From the NCBI GenBank assembly GCA_001179505.1, contig CDMY01000342.1, positions 86,466-112,724 of the forward strand: a stretch of DNA of 26,259 bases, in the 5' to 3' direction. Source of the DNA: Vitrella brassicaformis (Eukaryota; Sar; Vitrellaceae). The translations under genes and the position numbers were made by a program. Each line of letters starts with the position of its first letter. Position 1 is the stretch's first letter. The notes beneath the pieces are model-generated. The model did not search any database. It was not told the origin of the DNA and saw only the letters and a program-made list of their open reading frames with translations. Below, piece after piece: positions 1-9,407 of this stretch.

Positions 1-74
1 GGGAAGGGGCGGGTGGGGTCTGGGAGGCGGCGGGGGTGGAGGGGGCAGGTGTATTCGGATGGCGGGGAGGTGCT

Positions 75-1997
75 TTACCAGCTCTGCATCCACACACCGT
101 ACACGGAACATGCATGACACGTCAATAACCATGTGTGCTGCTCACGATGTGTGGGGGGCTGCGGCGCCTGGGCGACCGTCTCTTCCTTCACCAACCGCAG
201 CTGATGCTGTGGCGGTGGTGGTGAGGGCGGCGGGGTGGGGAGGTGTGTCCCCCGCAGCCAGGGGTGCGCCAGAATCTGCACATACACGCATCCAGGAGGG
301 CGCCACACAGGCGATTGAGACACAAAGGTCATAGACATATCTATACCGTATACCTCGGCGCTCGTCATCTGGCCCCTCGAAATATGGTCGAAGAGGTCCT
401 GCAGCTCGGGTGACGGCTGCATCAATCAAACACACAGGATCAGAATGACAGTCAGGCACTGTGTCTTATCATCTCTGTTGCTGCGTACCGACACATTCGG
501 CTTCAGCAGCCCCTGGAGCATCCTTCCTGCGTGTGAGAAGGAGATAGACCAGAGAAGGAGGCTGACTTTGCAGGTCGTCTCGTCTCTCTTCCTGCTGGGT
601 TGCCTGCCTATCAGACGTACCTGCCTTCTCCACGTCCTCCCTCGCCCCGCTGCGGCCCTGCACACATGCGCCAGAAAGACAAACAACTGGTCGACTTGGT
701 TGATCCTGATCGAGGGAGTGGCTGGTGAACTTACGGCATTGTCATAGTCGATCATATCAAGGTCAATCATCTTGACGGCGCCACAGGGGAACACCATGAA
801 ATTGTCCGGCTGCACACATCACATGACACAAAGGCGTAGACAGAGCTATGTAGTCGGTGCTTAAGTGGTGGGAGGCTAACTCATTCAATCAATGTACCTT
901 CACGTCGTAGTAGTGCACTCCCTTCCCATGGAGGTAGGCCAAGGCAGTGAACACCCCCTTCATGTATGTCTTGGCGGCCTCCTCACCCAGTGGCTCACAC
1001 GCCGACAGTGTCTTGCCTGATAAACAAAGACAAGCAGTCAGTTCGCCTGATTTGACTTGCCTGTCTTGCCTTCCTGTGTTGGGCTCACCGTCTATGTGCT
1101 CCATGATCGTGACGGTCCTGCCGCTGGTGGTGAACGAGTCATAGTATCGGCAGATCTGCGGGCAGCGGCTGAGGCCCTCTGTGGTGTATATAGTGTGTGT
1201 GGGTGTGTAGCGGGGCTGCACATACACACACAGGCAACCATATAGACAGACAGACAGACGGATCATGTCGTGTGCGCATACACACGCTTTCTTGTCGTGT
1301 TTGTGTGTTGCTTTTACCCCTCCCAGTGAGAAGTCCCTCGAAAAGACCTTAATCATGTACCGCCCCGACCTCCACAGATGTGCCTGCCCACCCATCCTGC
1401 CCCTGCCCTCGACAATGAGCCCGTACTGGTGCTCCACCGCCGCCTGCGCACAAGACATCATACAGGTAGAGGGACGGAGTTCTGGTCCGTCATTTCTTCA
1501 CTGCAGTGGACTGACCTTGGCTGCCTCGAACTCTCTGTGCCCCTCCCACTTCTGCCAACGGGCAATAGACACGCAGGAACGACAAATTCACACGTCTGGT
1601 CCCCATACACCGACAGCCTATTGCCCTGCGTCTCGGCCGTCCCTTTCCCCTGATCTCTTTTCCTGCCTTCGTCAGATTTAACTGTTCTCACCTGCTGCAG
1701 TGCGCCTTCCCGTCTTCGCTTCTCGAGCCGCTCGGCTATCTGCTCCTCCGACAGCCCCCCGTCGGCCATCCACTTGCGGCTCTTCCGCTCCGCTGCTGCG
1801 TGGTCCGCCTCCGTTGGCCCTCCTGGCCTCAAATGAGGATAAGCCGCCAGGTCCAGCCGCACGGGCGCAAACGTCCTCTGAATGACGCCTCTCATCGGGG
1901 GAGAGACTGAGACTGAGACACCACATGGGCCCCCAAGCTCGCAGGATGCTCCGTGAAACCGGAACGGGTTTCTGAGCAGCTGAGCTGAGGGCGGCAT
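75..1997 (-). CDS. Atypical protein kinase-like protein, 9 exons
   Basis: Exons on the minus strand: 1997-1692, 1443-1318, 1215-1089, 1016-898, 809-735, 657-621, 526-489, 416-354 and 275-75. All junctions keep phase and give 363 residues. The kinase fold is visible in order: a GRGRMGG glycine loop, the ATP-binding-type lysine in YMIKVF (about residue 134), the hinge-like MEHIDG, the catalytic loop YYDVKPDN (about 222-229), the metal-binding site as IDLD (242-244) and the terminal ILAHPWLRG. HRD has become YYD and DFG has become DLD, but the catalytic Asp, Lys and Asn are kept, so activity is possible but unproven. The first ATG overlaps the ATG of the divergent plus-strand gene. An internal Met at 1895 would leave room for a promoter. 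The 3' end is uncertain: a donor-like atc/gtgagc site near 99 could lead to an exon outside the window. Homologous pieces lie at 5498-7050 and 7130-7460. Fold assignment is good; substrate and pathway are unknown. Confidence 0.75.
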
Positions 1998-3887
1998 GAG
2001 GCCGCCGTGCCCCTCTCAGGGCTCCATGAAGCGGGCCCTCCCTTCTGAGACCATCGCGGAGGGTCTGCCGCGCTTATTCTACCTGTCGGTGATGACATCG
2101 GACGCCGCCATAGTGGAGAGGAGCAAGAACGAACTGCGCGAGGTGGGTGGGCAGGGAGGAAGGCCGAGAAAGGGCCGACTCAGAGGCGTGTGATGCATGA
2201 CGGAACTGGGGTCTTATTGGTGTTGTGTGTTGTGTGTCGTGTGTCTGACGCCAGAAGCTGAGCGCGTACGATGCGACGGTTCAGTCGCCTGTGCAGTTGA
2301 ACCGCACCGTGCCCGAAGAGGGGAAGGACGACGTGCACACCTTCTTTATCGCCGTCGAGGACGCCGTGGACGAGGAAGCCGTGAGGAAAATCTTCATGGA
2401 GATGGAGAGTGAGGACGGACCACTGATGGAGCTCGCCCCCCTCGTACGCCACCGCACACACGACGTTGCAGAGCTGACGGACGGACCTCTGGCTGTTGTG
2501 TTTGTCTGTCAGTTGCTGGGCACCCTGTCGCACATCAACACGAAGAAGAAGACAGCGGTAGGTGGACGTGGCCATTTTGTCCTCCATGTGATTGTCTTTC
2601 ACGTGTCGTGTGTATGCAGTCGACATCCATGTCAAACGAGACGCGCACGCCGTTTTCCGGATCAACAATGATGGTGTGTAAGCGCATTACTCAACAACGT
2701 CTGGACCGATACACATATACATGTGCAATCTCTTTGCGTGTGGTGTGTGCATCTGTTGGCTCCTCAGACTATGAGCCAGCCTCCCATGACGAACCCTGCG
2801 GTGAGTGAAATGGGTGGGAATGCATCGTATGGTGGCGTCATCGACCCATCCATTCCCTTCTCTGTGTACCCTCAGATCGTGAGTAGCAGTGTCAACCCGC
2901 CTGTGGTAGCACATGGCCCGTGCATCTCGACTGCATTCGATGGCTGGTCTGTTTGTGCGCTCGACTTTCGTCTCCTTCAGGGTGGTGGTGGTGGTGGTGG
3001 TGCTGGTGGTGGTGGCGTGTCGTCTTCATCTGGCTACGCGGCTGCTGCTGCGGCGGTGAGTATGGTTGCTCTCGACAATGCGGATTTGATGGGGATGTGT
3101 GATGGTTGCTTCAGGCGGCTGCTGCGGCGTCGCAGACCAACACGATAGCTCAGGTGGGTCCACTGCAGACATACACGAGTGGGTGGAAGGGCAGACCCAT
3201 ATGTGTATTGTCGTGTCATGTGGGATCATGTGCAGGCGCCCCAAGGGCCCCATGTATTAGCGACTCCTGTAGCTCAGCGACCCCACGTACATACACGAAA
3301 TGGATCAAACAACGCACAGACACCCACCCACACAGTGCAATCAATCTGCATTCGGTGTGTGTTTCAGTCGGTGTATCAGATGGTGGGCGGAGGCGTTCCG
3401 ATGGCTGGCGGCGGCATGCCCATGGCTGGTGGCCAGGTACGACCGTGAGATACTGACGTACATGTACCTGAGCGCCCGTCTGCATTGTTGTGTGTGTGTG
3501 TGTGGTGATGGTTCATTGTGGTGTGTTTGTTTTAGCCGGTACATCCGACGGTGGGTGGCGGCGCCCCCTACCAGTATCAGTCGTTCGTTCCTGTGAGCCA
3601 AGAGGGACGGGGGAGGGCGGGGGTGGGGCGTGTATGACTGTCTGTTGTTTGCGTGTCCATGTGTGTCAGGTGGCGGGCCCCCCGCCTGTACTGCATCCCT
3701 ACAACTACGGCAACGTTCAGCACTACCACCCACAGATGTATCCGGGTAAGCAGACTGACGGACAAATGATTCGGCGACACACGCGCCACAATGTTTCGTC
3801 GCCGTCTCTGTTATTGTGTGTGCAGGCGGGGGCTACCTGCCGCCGAGCAACTACCCGCCATGGGGCAACTACAATCGCGGCCCCTGA
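1996..3887 (+). CDS. Gly/Ala/Tyr-rich protein of unknown function, 13 exons
   Basis: Exons: 1996-2142, 2255-2443, 2513-2557, 2620-2673, 2768-2800, 2876-2905, 2981-3055, 3115-3153, 3236-3286, 3368-3436, 3536-3592, 3670-3745 and 3826-3887, giving 308 residues. I recognise no family. The N-terminal part (about 1-115) looks globular and is recognisable in the degraded copy at 4894-5485 (LSVMTSD here, LSVMTND there; GPLMEL here, GPMMEL there). The rest is low complexity: a poly-Gly run, Ala runs, a VGGGVPMAGGG segment, then a Tyr/Pro/Asn/His-rich end (HPYNYGNVQHYHPQMYPG, NYPPWGNYNRGP), like the disordered tails of RNA-binding or condensate-forming proteins. That likeness is compositional only. The first eleven exons are all multiples of three in phase 0, so many could be skipped without a frame change. 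The start may be the second Met at 2026, because the first ATG overlaps the divergent kinase start. The small exon at 2876 is the least certain. Confidence 0.65.
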
Positions 3888-4442
3888 CGGAAAACAACAC
3901 CACACACACACGTGAGCAAAGAGGGTGAAAGGGAGAGGGCCTCTTCTGTGAGTACATGTCCTGCGTGCGTGTCTGTGTGTGGTGCAGAGTTGACCGACAT
4001 TGTACAGATTGGTCATAGAATCCCCCGGCCCTGACGCTGCGGCGGCTTCTCTGACGATAAACAACCATTACGTAAGTACGCTAGCTGCACACCACAGCCA
4101 CAGCCGCGCACACGGACTCACGGCTGACCCCCTCTCCCTTTGTCGTGCCGGGGTGTGTGTGTGTGCAGATTTCCGGCCGGTAGTGGTAGTGCATGTGTGT
4201 GGGAGAATGATAGCTAGGATGGCCCTACGCAAGACGACCAACCGCACCACGACAATCAATGCGGCCGTGGACGGCTGGCTGCCCCCTTATTTCTTTCTTT
4301 GGTCTTCTCCGGAGTGCCTGCCCGTCTCTATTGTTTTGTTGTGTGATTATGTGTGGTGTCTGCGTGGCCTGCTGTGTGTGTTTTGGGCCGCCTGGGGTTC
4401 GTGTGCAGTAGAGCAATGGATACCAATGGATGCGGACCGCCA
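3826..4442 (+). repeat. Segmental duplication, copy 1 (last exon plus 3' flank)
   Basis: This stretch starts with the last exon of the Gly/Tyr-rich gene and recurs at 7697-8521. Long shared runs include the Pro/Tyr-rich exon, the gtgagcaaagagggtgaaag block just after the stop, a cggcggcttctctgacgata block, a gcagatttccggccggtag block and the terminal gaatggatg-type segment. The second copy carries extra sequence in its right half (about 8210-8450), so the two are colinear but not equal in length. Confidence 0.8.
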
Positions 4443-4893
4443 TGGAAAGGAATGAATGCTGCTTCATGAAAGACAGAAGGGGGGAGGGGTGACGGTGCGA
4501 AGATTCAACGAGGTACATGCATTGCAGCTCAGGAAGTACCAAGCAGCAGACCCTGCTGCCTTGAAATGTCCCTAACGTAGCGAATTCGTTGAGCCACGCA
4601 CAAGAACGCATGGCGGCGCTTCAACGCGTTATGCCATTCCTGCAATGCAGTGATGGCAAGACACCACAGACTGATTTACACAATGCTTTGTTTGTCGAAG
4701 TACACCCGCTGTCGGTGCTTCGCCACGCGAGAATGCGCCAAAAGAATGCGGCGAGAATTCGAGACAGAGACAACCAACGCGCAAACTCTGATTTTCGATT
4801 CTGAGGTCATCTCTCGCAATTCCCGCTCGCTTTTCGGTACTTTTCCAGCCACAGATCCTCCAATTCTTTTCCTTTTTGCTCGGCTGTTGGCTT
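3888..4893. other. 3' flank of the Gly/Tyr-rich gene and gene-free spacer
   Basis: About 1 kb without a supported gene. The first 550 bases (to about 4442) are the 3' flank of the preceding gene and recur at 7775-8521. Inside are intron-like ends (a tgtgtgtgcag at about 4157-4168, a gtgtgcagt at 4402-4409). The rest, up to the degraded gene copy, has a small open frame (4589-4804) with no recognisable domain and nothing else that I can name. Confidence 0.5.
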
Positions 4894-5485
4894 ATGTGGT
4901 CCGCCCTATCTCCCTCTACCGCTCATGAAGGTGCCGTGCCTCCCCTGGGCGCTGCAGGCCCTTCCAAGAGCATCACAGCCTGTCTGCCGGAAAGGAACTT
5001 CTTCATGACATTGTCGGTCATGACGAACGATGAGAGCGAGGTCAAGAGGATCAAAGATGAGCTGCATCAGGTGGGCAGGGAGCAGGGGAGGGAGCAGAAC
5101 GGAGGGATGCACTCATGTGATGACGAAACAGAGGATGCGTTGGTGGTGGTGTGTGTTGTGCCCTTGACGAGCCAGAAACTGGCCCTGTGCAACACGGTGG
5201 TGCTCTCGCCACAGCTGGCATCTCGGGCGGTGCCGGGAGAGGGCAATCAGGAGGTGTACACCTTCATCATCTTAGCCAAGAACCAACGGACGCCAAGATC
5301 GTAGAGGCCTTCTACATGTCGCAGCAGAGCGACAGCGGACCGATGATGGAGCTGATTCAATATGTAGGTCATCCCTAGACCAGAGAGAGGGGGAAGAGGC
5401 TGACCAACCTCTGGTTGTGTGGCTTCCTTCTCTTGTCAGGGCCGGCTGCACATGCCGCACATCAACACAAACGCGGCGAAGAGAA
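4894..5485 (+). pseudogene. Frameshifted copy of the first exons of the Gly/Tyr-rich gene
   Basis: Three blocks match exons 1-3 of the gene at 1996 in order and with equivalent splice sites. Block 1 runs to 5070 (LSVMTNDESEVKRIKDELHQ, with a gtgggc donor). Block 2 runs from about 5177 to 5364 (VYTFIILA, then, in another frame, DAKIVEAF and GPMMEL). Block 3 starts at about 5441 (GRLHMPHINTN). Block 2 needs a single-base frame change near 5278: the first frame ends at a TAG at 5302, while the homologous reading continues in the next frame. The remaining ten low-complexity exons are absent, and the homology runs straight into a kinase-like first exon at about 5498. The ATG at 4894 (MWSALSP) is the likeliest old start. 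The alternative is a sequencing error plus a real fusion gene. Confidence 0.7.
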
Positions 5486-5497
5486 TGAGGAGCAGAC

Positions 5498-7050
5498 CGC
5501 GGAGAACTTCTATGGCCGGTGGCGCTAGATTATAGTGCCTATCCGGCACTGAGGCCGGGAGGGCCGACGGAGGAGGAGTTCAAGGCGGACGACCAGGAGA
5601 CGCGGCAGTGGTTGCGGGGGTACGGCCGACCAGAGGCGGAGATAGCCGAGAAGATAGCGGCACAGAGGCGGGGAGGCGCACTTGAGGAGGTGAGAACGGG
5701 AGTCGGGATGAGGCGGCAGACCAGGGGCGTGCCACTGCACTGGGAGGGAAAGAGGCTGTCAGTTCGTGTGTGGGGGCACACGTCTGTGGTGCTGTCCTGT
5801 GGCTGTCTGCATTCATCTGTGAGCAGGAAAGGCGGCGGGGGCGACCTCTGGAGGCGGCCAAGGTGAATACACTGCAGTACATGTAGTGAAGAAATGACGG
5901 GCAAGAATTCCATCCCCTGCCTGCATGGCGTCGGTGTCTTGTGCAGGCGGCGGTGGAGCATCAATACGGCCTGAGGGTCAACAACGGCTCCACAGGGCCC
6001 GGGGGGGCTCAGGCGACGCTGTGGAAGTCGGGCCAGTATATGATCAAGATCCTCGAGGATGAGTTCTCGAGAGGAGGCGTAAGAGCAACGCACACAACAG
6101 ACGACAGCAGACGAGATCGATGCCACTCTCTGTCTCTCTGTCTCTCTGTCTGTCTTTGTGCAGCCACACTATACGCCCACACACATTATCTACACGGCCG
6201 AGGGCCTCAGTCGGTGCCCCCAGATCTGCCATTACTACGATTCCTTTACCATAGAGGGGCGCACCGTCATGATAATGGAATACATCGACGGTGAGTCCGA
6301 CAAAGTGAGGCAGGCAGAGCGGTCACTCAAGTGCAAAGAGGAAGGTGGACAGACAACTGTTTGTTTGGCTTCTCAATCCTTCAGGGAAAAGAATGATTTT
6401 CGAGGGATGGAAGAGGCGGCGGCCAAGGTGTACTTCATGGGGGTGTTCACTGCGCTAGGGTATCTGCATGCGAGGGGCGTCTACTACTACGATGTGAAGG
6501 TGCGTTGCTTGATGCAATCAACTTATTCAGCCATCCATCTGTCTGTGTAATGTGATGTGTGCAGGGGAATAACTTCATGGTGTGTGCAGGGGGCGGTTAA
6601 GATGATTGACTTAGACATGATTTGCTATGATGATGCCGTAAGCTCATCAGCCACGCACTCACTCACTCAGCGTCAGTCAATAAGTCGACAAGTCTTTTGT
6701 CCTTATGTGTGTAGGCCCGCACCGGTGCCGCTGAGGACATACAGAAGGAGGGTACGTCTGATAAGCACTCTAGTCACAGAGGAAGAGACGACCCGCATAC
6801 TCAATGGGCTCATGTGTGTCTCTTTGTTTCTCTCACACACAGGAGAAGGAGACATGCTTAGGGACCTGCTGGGGCCGCAACACTTGGTACGTGGCGGATC
6901 GCAGCAGAGAGACGCGACACAGTGCGTGCGATTTATTCTGATGCTTGTGTCCCACGCTTTGTCTGATTGGTGCAGCCCTCGACACAGCCCTCGACAGAGC
7001 TGCAGGACCTGTTGGACCGTATCTCGAGGGGACATATCACATGCGCGGAG
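5498..7050 (+). pseudogene. Decayed paralogue of the atypical kinase
   Basis: Eight blocks match the kinase at 75-1997 in order: about 5498-5689 (YPALRPGGPTEEEF), 5947-6078 (AAVEHQYGL, YMIKIL), 6164-6290 (YTPTHIIYTAEGLSRCPQIC, IMEYIDG), about 6385-6499 (EEAAAKVYF, YYYDVK), about 6566-6637 (NNFMV, KMIDLDM), 6715-6751, 6843-6886 and 6976-7050 (STELQDLLDRISRG). Two lesions are visible. With the obvious ccttcag acceptor, block 4 is out of frame with EEAAAK; a poorer acceptor (cgag before 6401) would rescue it. Block 5 is two bases shorter than its homologue, so the frame reaches TAA just after the catalytic-loop Asn. Using the inner tgtgtgcag acceptor at about 6590 restores the frame but deletes NFMV. 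The final ILAHPWLRG exon is missing. It is either a pseudogene or a catalytically dead variant made by rescue splicing. Confidence 0.7.
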
Positions 7051-7129
7051 GTAAGTGGTACTAATATGTCTATGGCCTCTGTGTGTGACGAGGGACGCGT
7101 GACAGACAGACAGACAGACAGATACGAGG

Positions 7130-7460
7130 GATGGTGAGCCCAGCACAGTGAGGCAGGACGGGCAGGTGAAATGAGGCAAAGTGACTGAAAGCTATCCCTT
7201 TCACTCAGGCAAGACGCTCCGCGTGTGAGCCGCTGGGCGAGGAGGCTGCCAAGATATGCATGGAGGGGTCTTACGGCACTGGGCTACCTGCACGAGAGGG
7301 GAGTCTGCCATTATGACGTAAAGGTATAGTGATTGAGCGAGTGATGCGACCCAGAACTTACCCACCGACTACATAGCTCTGTCTACGCGTTTGTGTGATG
7401 TGATGTGTGCAGGACGACAACTTCATGATCCCGTGCGGCGCCGTCAAGAGTGTAGAGCGC
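7130..7460 (+). pseudogene. Third kinase copy, two-exon fragment
   Basis: The piece begins in intron sequence (ggtgagcccagcacag) that matches the kinase intron after IDG, continues into the exon for SACEPLGEEAAK and ends in the catalytic-loop exon (DDNFMIPCGAVK, about 7413-7449). The first exon has lost one base near 7210 (acgctccgcg against acactgtcggcg) and another near 7272 (the GVFTAL region), so it cannot be read through. The second exon is cut off exactly where the unclassified repeat begins at about 7445. This is clearly a broken remnant and resembles the intact kinase at 75-1997 more than its neighbour at 5498. Confidence 0.75.
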
Positions 7461-7626
7461 TGGTGGGGGCAATCTTGTCCTCACCGGCAATCGCTGACTA
7501 CATTTTATATCTTGCGGGCTGTTCGCTCCATGTCTCCGCCTGTGGAGCTTGCCCGTGCCTGCTCTCATGCCCGCAATGCTGTCGCCCCAGCCTTCTGTCT
7601 TCCTCACAATTGCACCCTGGTAAGCG
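7445..7626 (+). repeat. Unclassified dispersed repeat, copy 1
   Basis: The repeat starts with caagagtgtagagcgctggt and ends with cacaattgcaccctggtaag. A second copy is at 8614-8787. Shared internal landmarks are gatcttgtcc-like sequence, tcgctgactacattttatat, gcgggct, ggagcttg followed by cgtgcctgctctcatgc, and tgctgtc-like segments. It interrupts the kinase fragment. I see no terminal inverted repeats or flanking target duplication, so I cannot say whether it is a mobile element. Confidence 0.7.
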
Positions 7627-7696
7627 GCCCAATTCTCTCAGTGTCCCTGACCTTTGCGTTGAAACGTAGCTGTGGGCGCAGCGATCGTGAGATTGT

Positions 7697-7774
7697 GCGG
7701 CCTACCTGCCGCCGAGCAACTACCCGCCATGGGGCAACTACCTGCCAGGGGGCGCCTTCAATCGCGGCCCCTGA
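7697..7774 (+). pseudogene. Detached copy of the last exon of the Gly/Tyr-rich gene
   Basis: The sequence encodes YLPPSNYPPWGNY, then seven extra residues (LPGGAFN-like), then RGP and a TGA stop. It matches the end of the gene at 1996-3887 except for the added block LPGGAF. There is no preceding intron acceptor like the original tgtgtgcag and no upstream exon, so it is an orphan exon carried by the segmental duplication. Confidence 0.75.
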
Positions 7775-8521
7775 CCACACACGACACACCACACACACAC
7801 GTGAGCAAAGAGGGTGAAAGGGAGAGGGCCTCTTCTGTGTGAACATGTCCTGTGTGCGTGTCTGTGGTGCAGGTTGACCGACTTGTACAGGTTGGTCAGA
7901 GAACCCCCCCGTCCCTGACGCGGCGGCGGCTTCTCTGACGATAGACTATCATTACGTACGGACGCGAGCTGCACACCACAGCCACAGCCGCACACACACA
8001 TACACACACACACGGCTGACTCCCCCTCTCCCTTTGTCGTGCCGGTGTGTGTGTGTATGCAGATTTCCGGCCGGTAGCTAGTGGTAGTGCATCTGTGTGG
8101 GAGAATGATGGGATGGCCCTACGCACCAAGACAATCAATCGCGTGTACGGCTGCCTGCCCGTTTCTATTGTTTTGCTGTGTAATGTGCGGTGTCTGAGCG
8201 GCCTGCTGTGAGTGGTTTGGGATGTCTGGGTGTGCGGGGCGTGGAGGGGTCAACATGGATGGATGGATGGATGAAAAGCTACCGCAGGAAAGCGTGGGCA
8301 CGCACCAGCCAGACAGAAAGCGAATGAAGATAGGATGGGGTGTGGCTGCATCTCTCTCTCTCGAGTGTCCGTCTGGCTTTCTTTCCGTTTCTGGGTTGTT
8401 TTGGCTGTCTGTCTGTATGGTCTGTCTGTCTGTCTGTCTGTGCGACCTACTGCGTGTGTTTTGGGCTGCGTGGGGGTCGTGTGCAGTTAAGGAATGGATA
8501 CGAATGGATGCGAATCGCCAT
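7697..8521 (+). repeat. Segmental duplication, copy 2
   Basis: Colinear with 3826-4442. Conserved blocks lie at 7800-7850 (gtgagcaaagagggtgaaag), 7915-7960 (ggcggcttctctgacgata), 8060-8080 (gcagatttccggccggtag), 8158-8215 and 8450-8521. Between 8210 and 8450 it has about 240 extra bases, including a GATG run, a CTGT run and a second gtgtgttttgggctg-type segment, suggesting an internal duplication. No coding function is visible. Confidence 0.75.
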
Positions 8522-8613
8522 CCGTCTTTATCGGCCCAGCCTTCCGTCATCATCTTTGACGTGCCTGCATGCCTGCCGTCACCTGCCTGCCGTTCCGTCT
8601 GCTTGCGTGGGAG

Positions 8614-8787
8614 CAAGAGTGTAGAGCGCTGGTGGGGACGATCTTGTCCACCATCAGCGATCGCTGACTACATTTTATATTTGGCGGGCTTTTTTATCAT
8701 GGAGCTTGCTCGTGCCTGCTCTCATGCCTGCAATGCTGCCGTCACAGCCTGCCGTCTTACCACCTCACAATTGCACCCTGGTAAGAA
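8614..8787 (+). repeat. Unclassified dispersed repeat, copy 2
   Basis: Second copy of the element at 7445-7626, same orientation and similar at roughly four bases in five by eye, with a short deletion where copy 1 reads gttcgctccatgtctccgcc. Both copies start at caagagtgtag and end at caccctggtaag, so the ends look defined. A short related stretch (ctacattttatatctgttgg, about 9163-9182) may be a third, eroded piece. Confidence 0.65.
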
Positions 8788-9407
8788 GGTGCGTGCTGTG
8801 CACACACCACGGGCGTGTTGTGTGTGTCATTGCGTGCATGTGTGTGTCGCTGTCAGGCCGTTGGTGTCTCTCCGAATGCGGCAGCATCGGAAGAGCATCG
8901 CAGACGCCAACATCGTACTCAAAGTCAATCTGGGGGTGATGAAGGACAAGCTGGGCTCCGATTTCGTGCACCAGTCGTGTCGATGATAGTCAGCCAGACG
9001 AGTGTGCAGCAGCAGCCGCAAGTGGGGCGAGCAGGCTGTTCCGCATTGACAGCGGTGAGTGAGTCACTCAGTCACAGATTGGGCTCATGACTCAGACGTG
9101 CCAATCCTCCGAGCGTCTCTTGTCAGGGCTGTCAAGGACCATCGAGTTGGCTCGTATCGGTGCCTACATTTTATATCTGTTGGTCACTTTGCAATCATAT
9201 CCAGGACACGTGCAGGAGTGTCTGTCGTGCGTCTGTCACGTTGTTCATGAGACAAGTAGAGACAAGCAGACAGACTGACACGAAGTAGCTCTATTCACTG
9301 TATATGTCATAACTGCGGCACAGAAAAGAACTGGTCATGTCCCTTTATTTCGGCCGGCCGGGGCCTTAATTTCAGCACCAGCGCCGGGATCAGATCCTCT
9401 GCATTCG
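8788..9407 (+). other. Gene-free stretch with exon-like sequence of unknown origin
   Basis: After the repeat there is an acceptor-like tgtcgctgtcag (to 8858), an open stretch of about 195 bases and a donor-like gcg/gtgagtga at about 9055. One frame reads SIADANIVLKVNLGVMKDKL before a double stop; the other reads EEHRRRQHRTQSQ and stays open. Neither resembles a family I know. It may be a leftover exon. The remainder up to 9407, including a cggccggccgggg run at 9351-9363, is the upstream region of the kelch gene. Confidence 0.3.

Noticed and set aside
1-74. Further exon of the kinase gene after the putative stop at 75
   Set aside because: There is an acceptor-like gtggatgcag at about 84-93, but the sequence is Pro-coding low complexity and ends at the window edge, so it cannot be supported.
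8222-8986. Long plus-strand open frame (254 residues) full of Cys/Val/Ser
   Set aside because: It runs through duplicated flank, GATG and CTGT microsatellites and the dispersed repeat. Its composition is that of translated repeats and no domain is seen.
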